Source of the DNA: Shinisaurus crocodilurus
Lineage: Eukaryota > Chordata > Lepidosauria > Squamata > Shinisauridae
NCBI GenBank assembly: GCA_021292165.1
Contig: CM037880.1
Coordinates: forward strand, 226,888,467 to 226,952,466
Direction of reading: 5' to 3'
Length of the DNA: 64,000 nt
The position numbers and the translations under genes were made by a program. How positions within the stretch are numbered: the first letter of the stretch is position 1; every line of letters starts with the position of its first letter. Of the stretch, positions 32,845-42,689 are shown piece by piece. Below the pieces are notes generated by a model. That model had not been told where the DNA came from and did no database searches. It worked only from the letters and a program-made list of their open reading frames with translations.

Positions 32845-33372
32845 TGTTAGGTTTTGCATAGGCAGAACGAGATTACCACCTGACATCAGGATTATCACCT
32901 GACATGGTGGGTGTCTCTTGAGTTCAAGTACACAAGGTCTCTGGTCACGAGACATAGTCTCAAGATGATATGACTCAGCAACCTTGGACAGGTTTGGAAT
33001 CAACATGTTGATGAATAGGTTATACAACTGGGGTGAGTAATATCCTATTTATAGGTGCAGGCAGGGTCTATGGTATAAAGCTAACACACTTGCTGATAGC
33101 TTCACTCTTCTTCTCCTCTCGTCTCATCTCGACATGTCTATTGTTCTGGACTTCACTTCATCTAGCCTTACCACTGGGGTATTGGATTTGTATCTGCAAT
33201 GATGTAGTGAGTAGGAGATGCATTGCTTGCCTTAATCCCATGCAATTGGGTCTTACAAATAAACTCTTTAATCTTTATTAACTGCTGTTATCTCCTCCTT
33301 CCGCCTGCGTGACTGGGACTGAGGGTCATTGGCTAGGGAAGCTTTTGAACCCGGGTCAGTCCAGCTCTCACA
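32845..33372 (+). repeat. copia 5' LTR
   Basis: Starts TGTTAGG and ends CTCTCACA. A TATA-like TATAAA is at 33,074-33,079 and AATAAA at 33,258-33,263, giving a plausible promoter and poly(A) site. Confidence 0.93.
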
Positions 33373-33390
33373 TCTGGTTATGGGCCCAGA
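33373..33390 (+). promoter_or_regulatory. Primer-binding site, half-tRNA initiator-Met type
   Basis: CTGGTTATGGGCCCAG directly after the LTR is complementary, with one base missing, to the anticodon stem-loop of vertebrate initiator tRNA-Met (CTGGGCCCATAACCCAG). Priming from an internal, cleaved initiator tRNA-Met is characteristic of copia-type elements, whereas retroviruses and most gypsy elements use the tRNA 3' end. Confidence 0.8.
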
Positions 33391-34800
33391 TAATCAGTAG
33401 AGATAAGATTGTTATCTCAGATGGGCAGATAAGCCCAGAGACGCAGTACGGAGAAATTCGGCAGTTATAGGGTTAAGAGAAATGTTTATATTTGTAAGAA
33501 CGGTTTGTAAATAAACCGGGAAGGCAATGTTGCTAGAGCTGATAACAGCGGCTTGGAATGCAGCACAAATGAAGAATGCAGAAACAGAAAGACGAAGGAT
33601 TTTTCGTTTTGAAAGCAGCTGGAACGGAGGTGCCAGGCTTGGGAAATCCAAGGCTACAGACTGTGAAAAGAAGCTGGAACGTGGGTGCCGGTTCGGGCAG
33701 CTACTAGGCTGAAAAGTGAACAACGCTGGACACAAGGATTTCGTTTTCCACAGCTTGCTGGAGTGATTGTCAAGGAGCTGTATCGGGCAAGGAAATATTT
33801 CCAGGAGGCTCTGTATCTACTCATTTGAGTCAAGGCTACAGCAGGAGGATCATATTTCTTTTACAGTTTGCTTCTTCGCTCAGCAGTGGATCAGCTATCT
33901 TTTGCATTGTATCAACAAGTGGCTTGGATTACAAAAGACGTGGATTACGTCTGACGTGGGTAAAGCGTCTGGAGCGTCATGTCGCAGCAAAGTCACGTGT
34001 GACAGGAACGTATCTTGGGAAACTTGATACTACACGGGAGGCTGTATTAAACCAGCGGAGGCGTGGTTTTAAAACAGCAGGAGAAAAACAGCGCGGCAGT
34101 TTTGAACAGAGAAAGCTGTGCTTAAAATGAGAAGCTGTTCTTCATTTTCTTCATGTGGGATCACAGAAGAAAGGAGCTTGAAATCAGCAGGGGTGCTGCT
34201 GATGGGAAAAACTTTGTGTTTTAACCCAGGACATAACAAAATGGACATTATTTTGTGTGTGAGCAGAAAACAGTGGATTGTTTAAACGAAGCTTTCTGTG
34301 TTGGACATGAATAAACAGGAAGAGGACTATGCAAATGGTCAGGAGTTTAATAGTCATGTTTTTGAAATGTATTTCTTGAAAGTTGGATAACTTGGAATCA
34401 AGAAAGTGTAATATATGCTCTAGAAATGTCAGGAAATGTACTGAGTATATATGACTTGAGTATATTGTGGATTTTTCTGTAGCAAAATGTAAAATACTGA
34501 ATAATTAGTAGGTATGTTTATATGGCAAAGCTAAGAGATGGATTATTTCTTTTATATTGTAATGATGTAATAAAGAAATGGAAAGTTGTACTGTTGCAAC
34601 TATAAAAAGTTAAATGCTTATATGTATGACATGTACATGCATGCATATCACATGATGTTTGGTCATTTAGATTCACAGGCCTGTGAAAGAAAATGCAAAC
34701 TGTGTTGTGGGGAAAGCATTTGGAAATTGTAATTTTCACATGAAAGGTAATTTTGTGCACATAAACAAGGGATGCTAGCTTCAACAGGTAAACTGGAAGG
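33391..34800 (+). pseudogene. copia internal region, gag and spacer, not readable
   Basis: This lies where gag should be. Frames are short (60-100 codons) and I recognise no CCHC zinc knuckle. The stretch 34,130-34,800 is AT-rich and frameless. Confidence 0.5.
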
Positions 34801-34819
34801 CAAGCTGAAAAACCAGTTC

Positions 34820-37420
34820 ATTTCATTCAATTTGTTCTTGGTGATCTTGTGGATACTCTGATGGTTTTTAGAGGAGAAGCACGTTATTTCATGATGTTAA
34901 TTGATCAATACTCGAGGTACAGGTTGTGTACATGTTAGATAGAAAGCTGGAGTATTGAACAAAGTCAAGATGTTTTGTGCTTGGGTGGGAAACAAGCATA
35001 TTACCCATGTTACCTATTTCTTTTGAGATATGGGGGAAGTTCAATTCAGTGCATGTTTTGATGCATTTCTAACAGGATGTGGTATTGAACACATGGATTG
35101 TGTGGAAGAGTAAACAAACACTCACGCGGGAAGTGATAATTCCCCTTTACTCGGCACTGGTTAGGCCTCATCTTGAGTACTGCGTCCAGTTCTGGGCACC
35201 TCACTTTAAGAAGGACATAGACAAACTGGAGAGGGTTCAGAGGAGGGCAACAAGGATGATAAAGGGACTGGAAACAAGGCCCTACGAGGAGAGACTGAAA
35301 GAACTGGGCATGTTTAGCCTTCAGAAGAGGAGACTGAGGGGAGATATGATCGCACTCTTCCAGTATTTGAAGGGATGTCACACAGAGGAGGGCAAAGATC
35401 TCTTCTCGTTCATCCCAGTTTGCAGGACACGGAATAATGGGCTCAAGTTACAGGAACCTAGATTCCACCTAAACATCAGGAAAAATTTCCTGACTGTCAG
35501 AGCAATAAGACAATGGAATCAACTACCTAGGGAGGTGGTGGGCTCTCCCAGTCTGGAGGCATTCAAGGTGCGGCTGGACAGACATCTGTCAGAGATGCTT
35601 TGACCTGGATTCCTGCATTGAGCAGGGGGTTGGACTCGATGGCCTTGTAGGCCCCTTCCAACTCTACTTTTCTATGATTCTATGATTCTATAATTTGGTT
35701 AATGAGGTTTGGGTAGAAGCTCTTAAATGTTTTGATTATGTACATGACAGAAGTTTTAGTTCTGTGATTGAACTGTACACCTTATGGAAAGTAGTGTAGA
35801 AGGAAGAATCTTCTGGAGAAACATTTCAGGATCTTGGATCTGATATGTAGGTACATACACCTCAAAGTTAGAAGAAATCTGTAAGGGAGCTTACATGAGA
35901 TTTTTCTAGAAATGAGAATATTGTGTTTCACATGAACAACACTTGGATAGTGAGATTATCTAGAAGTGTTTAGTATAATGCTGAATGAAAAGGTGAGATC
36001 ATTTTTCAAAATTAATTCTGTTAATGCAGGAGATGCATCAAGAGCAGAGTCAGAATAGAAAAGCATTTGCTGAAAGACAGTCAGGTAAATTTGACAAACT
36101 CTGATACACATTTGGTTTAGTGGAGGCTAAACAAATGATTGTTCATCATTGGTGCAAATTTCATTGGAACAAGAACCTGATAACTGATGAGGTAAGGAAC
36201 AGGTGAGTCAAACAACCTGTGAGATATCAGGATGAATTTGCAAGGAAAAGCCATTTGAAACTTCAAAATTTCAAAGAGGTGAAAAATTGTCTGTTAAGGA
36301 AGCTGAATCATAGCTTTAGGCTATGCAAGCTGAGTTGAATTCTTTGGATAAAGAACAAAACATGGAAGCTGGTGAAACAAACAGCAGTCCATGGAACTCA
36401 TTGTTACCAGATAGATTTTTTAAGTGAAAACTAACCAGATTGGAAAAGGTTATATGACAAATAGCAAGATTGGTTGCTTGTGATTTTGCTCAAGTTAAAA
36501 AGGAGCAGGATAATCATGAGTGAGTGCAACAACAATTTGCTTTGGAAACAGACTGATGTTTAAGAATGTGGAAAAGATGTATAAATATTTCACAGTTGGA
36601 AATATTGGAACATAAGCATTTTAAATGAGAGGAAGTCTTTGGAAAACTGTCTGAGATTTTCTTTAGGAAAAGCTAGAATCAGCTGGAGGTTGGAATTCTG
36701 TTTTGAACTCAAACATTGCTGAAGAGATTTGCACAGAGAGGCAGATCAATGTTTGTTTGTTAAACAGGAGGAACAAGGACATAGACTGTATGTACTTTGT
36801 TTAAATGGATGATCTATTGTTTTTTTCTGGACAGATAAAAGCAATATGATATAATTGATCCAGGGTTTGGAATTTCATTTGAAAATGAAACTGCTTGGTG
36901 GTGGATCAACTGTTTATTTGTAAATAGAAGTTGAAGGAGAACCAAGAGGGCAGTATCTTACTGCAACAAACCAGAGAAATATCATGGATGTGATTGAGAA
37001 TTTTGGAGATAGTTAACTCAGTGCGAGACTCCAAATAATTGGGGATTTTCAAGCACATGCTGATGGAAAAGCAGTTTGAATGCTACACAGAAGCATTGGG
37101 CTGTTGAGCTTTACTGTACAAGCAACAAGGCCAGATATTGCTGTCAGTGTGATAGGCAGACTGTTAAGACCAACAGGACATGCTTGGAGAGCTCTGAAAA
37201 GGAGTTGAGTGTTATCTGGAAGGAACATCACACTTCAGACTAAGATTTACAAGTCAGAGCACAGGTGGCTTACAGATTCACAGAAATGCCAGTTGTGGTT
37301 GTGATAGTAAGAACAACAAGAACACACCTGAAGTTTGTTATTTTTATAACCATACTTTGTTTGATTTTGTAGAAACAATCATCTAGAAGTTAGAGTTCAA
37401 CTGAAGCTGAACTGAATGCA
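34820..37420 (+). pseudogene. copia pol (integrase, RT, RNase H), degenerate
   Basis: Domains in order, read across frames and stops: integrase core DLVDTLMVFRGEARYFMMLI followed by DQYSRY (34,842-34,920); after a nested CR1, the integrase C-terminal part WVEALKCFDYVHDRSFSSV (about 35,712-35,768) and NTWIVRLSRSV; RT tail segment EADQCLFVKQEEQGHRLYVL (about 36,745-36,800), where the YVDD catalytic box that should follow is destroyed; then ATRPDIAVSVIGRLLRPTGH (about 37,122-37,180) and SSTEAEL (37,394-37,414), the RNase H signature. The domain order proves copia, not gypsy. Confidence 0.88.
35118..35697 (+). mobile_element. CR1 LINE (subfamily a) nested in copia
   Basis: A 5'-truncated copy: [59 protein letters not shown] to [10 protein letters not shown], stop at 35,601-35,603, then the 3' UTR ending 'ctatgattctatgattct'. 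Its C-terminal frame is completely open, so it is young. Copia integrase words lie on either side. Confidence 0.92.
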
Positions 37421-37799
37421 TTGTATTATGTATTGTGCTATTACGCTATTGTAAAGCTTGAATAGTGAATGCATTTGTTTAAATAGTTTAAATTGTAAAA
37501 ATGTTTAAATGATGCTGGGATTGATGTGAAAAACCTATTACAGTTTTTTCAGGACACAAAGCCAGGATTGCTATGCTGCAGGCAGATAGTAATACACAAC
37601 GTTTTGGGTCTGCAAATAAAACTGTGTCATGAGGAGGGATACATCAGAAGTGATTTGATGGTGGTTCAAATTTTCTGGCAGGTAAAGTCATTCCTGCAGA
37701 AGTTTTTTATCAAAGTTCATAGATGAAGGAACAGCATCAGATGTCAACAAAGCTGTTGCTGTTGTATGAGGTAAATAACCACGTTCTGCGACAAATGCA

Positions 37800-37811
37800 A
37801 AAGCAGGGGGA
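37800..37811 (+). promoter_or_regulatory. copia polypurine tract
   Basis: AAAGCAGGGGGA abuts the 3' LTR start TGTTGGG. It would prime plus-strand DNA synthesis. Confidence 0.8.
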
Positions 37812-38339
37812 TGTTGGGTTTTGCATAGGCAGAACGAGATTACCACCTGACATCAGGATTATCACCTGACATGGTGGGTGTCTCTTGAGTTCAAGTACAC
37901 AAGGTCTCTGGTCACGAGACATAGTCTCAAGATGATATGACTCAGCAACCTTGGACAGGTTTGGAATCAACATGTTGATGAATAGGTTATACAACTGGGG
38001 TGAGTAATATCCTATTTATAGGTGCAGGCAGGGTCTATGGTATAAAGCTAACACACTTGCTGATAGCTTCACTCTTCTTCTCCTCTCGTCTCGTCTCGAC
38101 ATGTCTATTGTTCTGGACTTCATCTATTCTAGCCTTACCACTGGGGTATTGGATTTGTATCTGCAATGATGTAGTGAGTAGCAGATGCATTGCTTGCCTT
38201 AATCCCATGTAATTGGGTCTTACAAATAAACTCTTTAATCTTTATTAACTGCTGTTATCTCCTCCTTCCGCCTGCGTGACTGGGACTGAGGGTCATTGGC
38301 TAGGGAAGCTTTTGAACCCGGGTCAGTCCAGCTCTCACA
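37812..38339 (+). repeat. copia 3' LTR
   Basis: 528 bp, TGTTGGG...CTCTCACA. It differs from the 5' LTR at 8 positions by my count, four of them clustered in 'cttcatctattctagcc'. Confidence 0.93.
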
Positions 38340-38344
38340 GGGAA

Positions 38345-38544
38345 AGGGTTAGGCCCCTCCTGCACTGACCCCCCCCCCAAACCAGCATTGGAACCAGGTA
38401 TTTCCTCCTAACGCCTAGGTCTGCCCACAGCCAGGGCTGGAATTAGGTATCTTGGGACTCATGGATTGCCATACAGTTGCCTTTTATGATGTAAAAAGTT
38501 AGTAACAGTTGTAACAAAATGATAGACCCTACCTTCCTAATTAC
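38345..38544. other. Unclassified stretch
   Basis: Nothing recognised. Confidence 0.3.
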
Positions 38545-39175
38545 CTGCTCCCATCAGTGGTTCATGCCTTAGTCTCCTCTCGCCTAGACTACTGTAATGC
38601 GCTCTACGTGGGGTTACCCTTGAAGACGGTTCGGAAGCTACAGCTGGTACAGAACGCAGCGGCTCGCCTGGTTAAAGGCAGCCGCCAGCGGGATCACATC
38701 ACACCAGTGCTCAAGGAGCTGCACTGGCTACCAGTTGCTTGCCGAGCTGAATTCAAGGTGTTGGTTTTGACCTTTAAAACCCTCTACGGTTCCGGTCCAG
38801 TCTATCTCAAGGAGCGTCCCCAGCAACACCAAGTGGGCCGCTCAACAAGATCTGCCACGGATGGCCTTCTCCTTGTCCCTTCAGCCAGAGCAGCTAGACT
38901 GGTGGGGACGAGGAAGAGGGCCTTTTCTGTGGTGGCCCCCGTACTGTGGAACTCTCTCCCGAGTGACCTCCGCCATGCCCCCTCTCTGCTGAGCTTCCAT
39001 TGCTCATTAAAAACCTGGTTGTTCAGGCGGGAATAGGGGGTGGGTTAAGATTTTAAATTTTTTATATTGTTTTAAATGTATTTTATTGTTTTTATTCTGT
39101 GTACATCGCCCAGGGTGGCCGGTTGCCGGCCAGATGGGCAATAAATAAAAATAATAAATAAATAAATAAATAGAC
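38545..39175 (+). mobile_element. L2 LINE 3' fragment, open C-terminal frame
   Basis: The frame from 38,557 to 39,036 gives VSSRLDYCNALYVGLPLKTV, LQLVQNAAARLVKGSRQRDH, LKELHWLPVACRAEFKVLVL and PVLWNSLPSDLRHAPSLLSF, ending in KTWLFRRE at a stop. These are the RT thumb and C-terminal region of L2. The 3' UTR ends with 'ggtggccggttgccggcc' and AATAAA-type repeats. The RT palm is absent. Confidence 0.88.
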
Positions 39176-39319
39176 AACAAATAATATCATTTATGGTAAA
39201 TATTTCTTTCAATTGCAGTAACATTACAATATCAATTAGATCAGAAACATGAAAAGATCATTATTCTAATGTTTATTACATCAGTAGAAAATTTGTAAAT
39301 ATAAATATAATGCAGACTA

Positions 39320-39461
39320 TTAAAGGTGCAATCCTATTCAAGTTTAGACAGAAAAAAGGCCTACAACTCCCAGCATGCCCCAGCCAGCATGGCTGGCTGG
39401 GGCATGCTGGGAGTTGTAGGCCTTTTTTCCCTGTCAACTTGCATAGGATTGCGCCTTTAAT
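39320..39461. mobile_element. Fold-back element flanked by TTAA
   Basis: An almost complete 140-bp palindrome: TTAAAGGTGCAATCCTAT at the left matches ATAGGATTGCGCCTTTAA at the right, and the centre is 'ccagccagcatggctggctgg'. TTAA at both ends could be a piggyBac-type target duplication, but the AGGYGC terminus is not a typical piggyBac end. Relatives are at 39,914 and 44,120. Confidence 0.65.
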
Positions 39462-39913
39462 AACATACAGCAGTATTAATAGAATAATTGATAAAACAGA
39501 TAAATGATAAATAACAAAATGATAAAAATAGAAAATGGAACAAAAAAATCAAAGATTATGCTTATCAGATCACACGGAACACTAGAAAAATAATTAAAAA
39601 ACCACAAAATTATAATTCTTTCAAATCAGAACATCTTAAAACATTAACATAATGTAACCTTCCAAGTCATTTCTCCATTTCTGTCAGAATTGCCTTTTGT
39701 ACGAAATCGTCAATATGTCCGCTGCTTTTTCTTTCCGAAGCTCTTCCATAAGAGTAAGAGTAAGAGGAAGTAAGACCTTTTATACATTTGTATATGTCAT
39801 TGAAATCCTTTAATTTACTGCAAATATTTGAATATGCTTCAGGGACGTTTTGTTGCAAACCAGTACACAAGGAAAGCAAAATAATGCTTTCGATTTTCAA
39901 ATACCACAGAAAA
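39462..39913. other. AT-rich unclassified stretch
   Basis: Nothing recognised. One minus-strand frame at 39,667-39,939 encodes about 90 residues without a known motif. Confidence 0.35.
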
Positions 39914-40040
39914 CCCATTAAAGGTGCAACTCTATGCATGTTTTAGACAGAAAAAGGCCTACCACTTCCAGCATGCGCCAGCCAGCATGGTTGGCTGGGG
40001 CATGCTGGGTATGCTGGCTTTCTAAACATGCATAGGATTG
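39914..40040. mobile_element. Fold-back element, diverged copy
   Basis: 'ttaaaggtgcaactctatgc' at the left and 'tgcataggattgtgct' at the right, with a 'ccagccagcatggttggctgg' centre. Same family as 39,320; the right TTAA is lost. Confidence 0.6.
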
Positions 40041-40061
40041 TGCTCGAAGGAGAAAAAGGTG

Positions 40062-40147
40062 GAATAGGTCAGTGTCTTGGGTCCCCAGATGTTTTTGGCT
40101 TTCAACTCCCAGCATGCCCCAGCCAGCTGGAGAACACTGGAATAGGT
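40062..40147. mobile_element. 70-bp deleted hAT MITE
   Basis: The MITE spans 40,070-40,139 and keeps the ends CAGTGTCTTGGG and AGAACACTG and one arm of the palindrome; the other arm is deleted. TSD GAATAGGT at 40,062-40,069 and 40,140-40,147 is exact. Confidence 0.9.
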
Positions 40148-40171
40148 ACACCATCCCTTCTAATAGGTAGT

Positions 40172-40688
40172 AGGCATTGAAAAAAATGATCCTTCAACGC
40201 CAACTTCAGTGGACCGGTCATGTTGTTCGAATGCCTGACTGCCGTCTCCCAAAGCAGTTCCTTTACTCCCAACTCAAGGATGGAAAGCGGAATATCGGTG
40301 GTCAATATAAGAGGTTTAAAGATGTTCATAAGGCTAATCTAAAAAAAATGCAATATAAACATCGAAAACTGGGAAGCTCTGGCCCATGAACGATCTAAAT
40401 GGAGGTTGGCCTTTCACAAAGGTTCCATGGACTTTGAAGAAGCCCGAGTGAAAGGTGAAAGGGAGAAACGTGCTAAGCGAAAAGCACGTCAAATGAATCC
40501 TTTACAGGACCATCTTCCATCTGGTAACCTGTGTCCTCACTGTGGGAAGCTGTGTGGATCTGGAATTGGCCTCCACAGTCACTTACGGACCCATCGCTAG
40601 AGTCTACACAATCTTCTTTAGAATTTCCTCCTGTTATCCCGGAAGACAATCTTACTCGGTCACGAGTGATCGCCTGATGATGATGAGT
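40172..40688 (+). mobile_element. Vingi/RTE-like LINE, short copy, plus strand
   Basis: It starts in the linker (MILQRQLQWTGHVVRMPDC), has an eight-A run at about 40,342 that shifts the frame (others have seven), and ends in a variant finger with CGSGIGLHSHL (R to G). The tail is (GAT)n. It shares private changes with the inverted copy at 41,146. Confidence 0.9.
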
Positions 40689-40714
40689 AGGAGGGTGTCC
40701 GCCTGGAAGCACCC

Positions 40715-40925
40715 TGGTCAGTCATCCATCAGCGTATCTGTCAAGTTAGGATTTCTCTTTGCCCCAACATACATCACTTTACACTTGTTTACACTGAACC
40801 GCACTGGTCATTTTAAGGTCCATGCCCGCAGTTCTGAGGGATCCTTTTGGAGCTCTTTGCAATCCTTTCTCGTTTTAGCCACCCTAGATCATATTGTGGT
40901 GTTGTCAGCAGGGGCCTCTCTGCTT
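40715..40925 (-). mobile_element. CR1 LINE (subfamily b) RT fragment
   Basis: The minus strand reads DLGWLKRERIAKSSKRIPQN, matching the segment [20 protein letters not shown] at about 56,305-56,365 in the plus-strand copy. 'cactttacacttgtttacac' corresponds to the 'gtgtaagcaagtgtaaagtg' region. Confidence 0.7.
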
Positions 40926-40997
40926 CTCCAAAGCGGCAGCTCAGAACTGGTGTTTTAAGGGATCCATGGCCAAAGAAGTCCTCATCAGTCAGGCTTA

Positions 40998-41144
40998 GCA
41001 TAGCCTGTGGCTCATGCCGGCTCAGCTTGTCTGAGCATGGAAAGCTAAGCAGGGTCAGGCCTGGTTATTACTTAGATAGGAGATCCCTCCTCTAGTCTCC
41101 TGCATTGAGCAGGGGGTTGGACTCCATGGCCTTGTCATCATCAT
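40998..41144 (+). repeat. 5S-rRNA-derived SINE with CR1 tail, left piece
   Basis: The head 'tggaaagctaagcagggtca' and 'ggcctggttattacttagat' with 'aggagat' matches the internal promoter half of 5S rRNA (AAGCTAAGCAGGGTC, TTGGATGGGAGAC). The tail 'gagcagggggttggactcca' is the CR1 3' end. It is cut at 41,145 by a Vingi-like LINE and resumes at 41,592-41,617 ('aggccccttccaactctatg'). Confidence 0.88.
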
Positions 41145-41145
41145 C

Positions 41146-41591
41146 ATCAGGCGATCACTCGTGACCGAGTAAGATTGTCTTCCGGGATAACAGGAGGAAA
41201 TTCTAAAGAAGATTGTGTAGACTCTAGCGATGGGTCCGTAAGTGACTGTGGAGGCCAATTCCAGATCCACACAGCTTCCCACAGTGAGGACACAGGTTAC
41301 CAGATGGAAGATGGTCCTGTAAAGGATTCATTTGACGTGCTTTTCGCTTAGCACGTTTCTCCCTTTCACCTTTCACTCGGGCTTCTTCAAAGTCCATGGA
41401 ACCTTTGTGAAAGGCCAACCTCCAGTTAGATCGTTCATGGGCCAGAGCTTCCCAGTTTTCGATGTTTATATTGCATTTTTTTTAGATTAGCCTTATGAAC
41501 ATCTTTAAACCTCTTATATTGACCACCGATATTCCGCTTTCCATCCTTGAGTTGGGAGTAAAGTAACTGCTTTGGGAGACGGCAGTCAGGC
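41146..41591 (-). mobile_element. Vingi/RTE-like LINE nested in a 5S-SINE
   Basis: A minus-strand 3' fragment with tail CATCATCATCATC at the left. It carries the same eight-A frameshift, Q-to-K and R-to-G changes and 'cctgttatcc' 3' UTR as the copy at 40,172. It ends at 'gactgccgtctcc' and joins the SINE with no visible duplication. Confidence 0.9.
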
Positions 41592-41617
41592 AGGCCCCTT
41601 CCAACTCTATGATCCAT
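41592..41617 (+). repeat. 5S-SINE, right piece
   Basis: 'aggccccttccaactctatg' completes the CR1-type tail of the SINE that began at 40,998. Confidence 0.85.
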
Positions 41618-41619
41618 AC

Positions 41620-41796
41620 AGGCCTGTGACTCACGCCGGCTCAGCTTGTCTGAGCGTGGAAAGCTAAGCAGGGTCAGGCCTGGTTATGACTTGGATGGGA
41701 GACCCCTCCTCTAGTTCCCTGCATTGAGCAGGGGGTTGGACTCGACGGCCTTGTCGTAGGCCCCTTTCAACTCTGTGATCTATGAAATCTATGAAA
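41620..41796 (+). repeat. 5S-rRNA-derived SINE with CR1 tail
   Basis: A complete copy: 'ggcctgtgactcacgccggc', 'agcgtggaaagctaagcagg', 'ttggatgggagaccc', then 'gagcagggggttggactcga' and 'ctatgaaatctatgaaa'. The 5S A-box, intermediate and C-box zone is preserved, so it could have been a pol III promoter. It follows another copy head to tail. Confidence 0.88.
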
Positions 41797-42193
41797 GCCC
41801 ACCAACCTTGCTGCTGCCGCCGCCCCCTCCCACTACAGTTCCCATTCCGGAAGGCAGGCTCCAGAGTTCACCCCGGAGAACGGGCATGAAAGATCCCCAA
41901 ATCTCTCATGTGAGAATGTTAACATCAGGACTCAAGTGTCTTGGCATCTGCATCAGGTACCAACATTTTAAAGTGACCTGTATAAACAAGCTGTGGGAGA
42001 AAGGAAGGCATGTAAAATGCAGTGGCTCCAGTCACGCCGGGCATTCTACGTCTGGTGTGGGTGCAAGGACAAATAAAGATGTGTCGGGATGTGTGTCAAA
42101 AAGTGTGTCATCTATTTTATTATATTTATACACACACACATATATATATGACAATGTGAATCCTGACTTTGGTGCCCCCTTGAGTCAGGTGCA
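41797..42193. other. Unclassified stretch
   Basis: No gene seen. CA and TA dinucleotide runs at 42,129-42,148. Confidence 0.35.
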
Positions 42194-42280
42194 TGGGGTC
42201 CCATCCAAGTAACAACCAGGCCTGACCCTGCTTAGCTTTCCACGCTCAGACAAGCTGAGCCAGCGTAAGCCACAGGCCTG
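42194..42280 (-). repeat. 5S-SINE head only
   Basis: 'ccatccaagtaacaaccagg', 'cctgaccctgcttagctttc' and 'gcgtaagccacaggcct' are the reverse complement of the 5S-like head. The CR1 tail is missing. Confidence 0.85.
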
Positions 42281-42505
42281 CTTAGTTCAGGAAGCAGAGT
42301 ATATGAATGAGACAGATGGAAAGATCGGATGGTGCATCACCTACCCCTTCACCCTTGCCGCTTCCCTTCCTCTTTTCCCTCTTCTCCCTCCTGTTGTCTT
42401 CTCCAAGATCAGCATTAGATTGTAAGGTCTTGGGGCAGGGACTTATTTTTTTGCTTACCTTGTTCAGTAAAGTAGCAGGTAAGTTGGTGGTGCTCTGGAA
42501 ATAAT

Positions 42506-42507
<2 letters not shown>

Positions 42508-42576
<69 letters not shown>
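42508..42576 (+). repeat. (TA)n followed by (TAA)n
   Basis: A compound microsatellite, TA for about 36 bp then ATA/TAA for about 33 bp. 'gcgtttatttataacgcccc' following it suggests the tail of a degraded retroposon. Confidence 0.95.
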
Positions 42577-42689
42577 GCGTTTATTTATAACGCCCCTTAT
42601 ACCAAAGGGCGGGACAAATAACATATACAGTAAACATAACAATACAATAAAGATAGATAGATATATATCTCAACTTTCTGCTCAGTTAC

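Larger units (their letters stand above)
32840..38344 (+). mobile_element. Ty1/copia LTR retrotransposon, 5.5 kb
   Basis: Two direct LTRs of exactly 528 bp flank a degenerate pol region. The 5-bp target duplication GGGAA lies at 32,840-32,844 and 38,340-38,344. A primer-binding site, polypurine tract and copia-order domains (integrase before RT) are all visible. Counting by eye, the LTRs differ at 8 of 528 positions. The interior contains many stops and a CR1 insertion, so it cannot make its own proteins. Confidence 0.93.

Noticed and set aside
32840..38344. Endogenous retrovirus
   Set aside because: Integrase lies before the reverse transcriptase, the primer site is half-tRNA Met and no env is seen. 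These point to Ty1/copia.
41618..41796. 5S rRNA gene
   Set aside because: Only the promoter half of 5S is present and it is fused to a CR1 tail, so this is a SINE.
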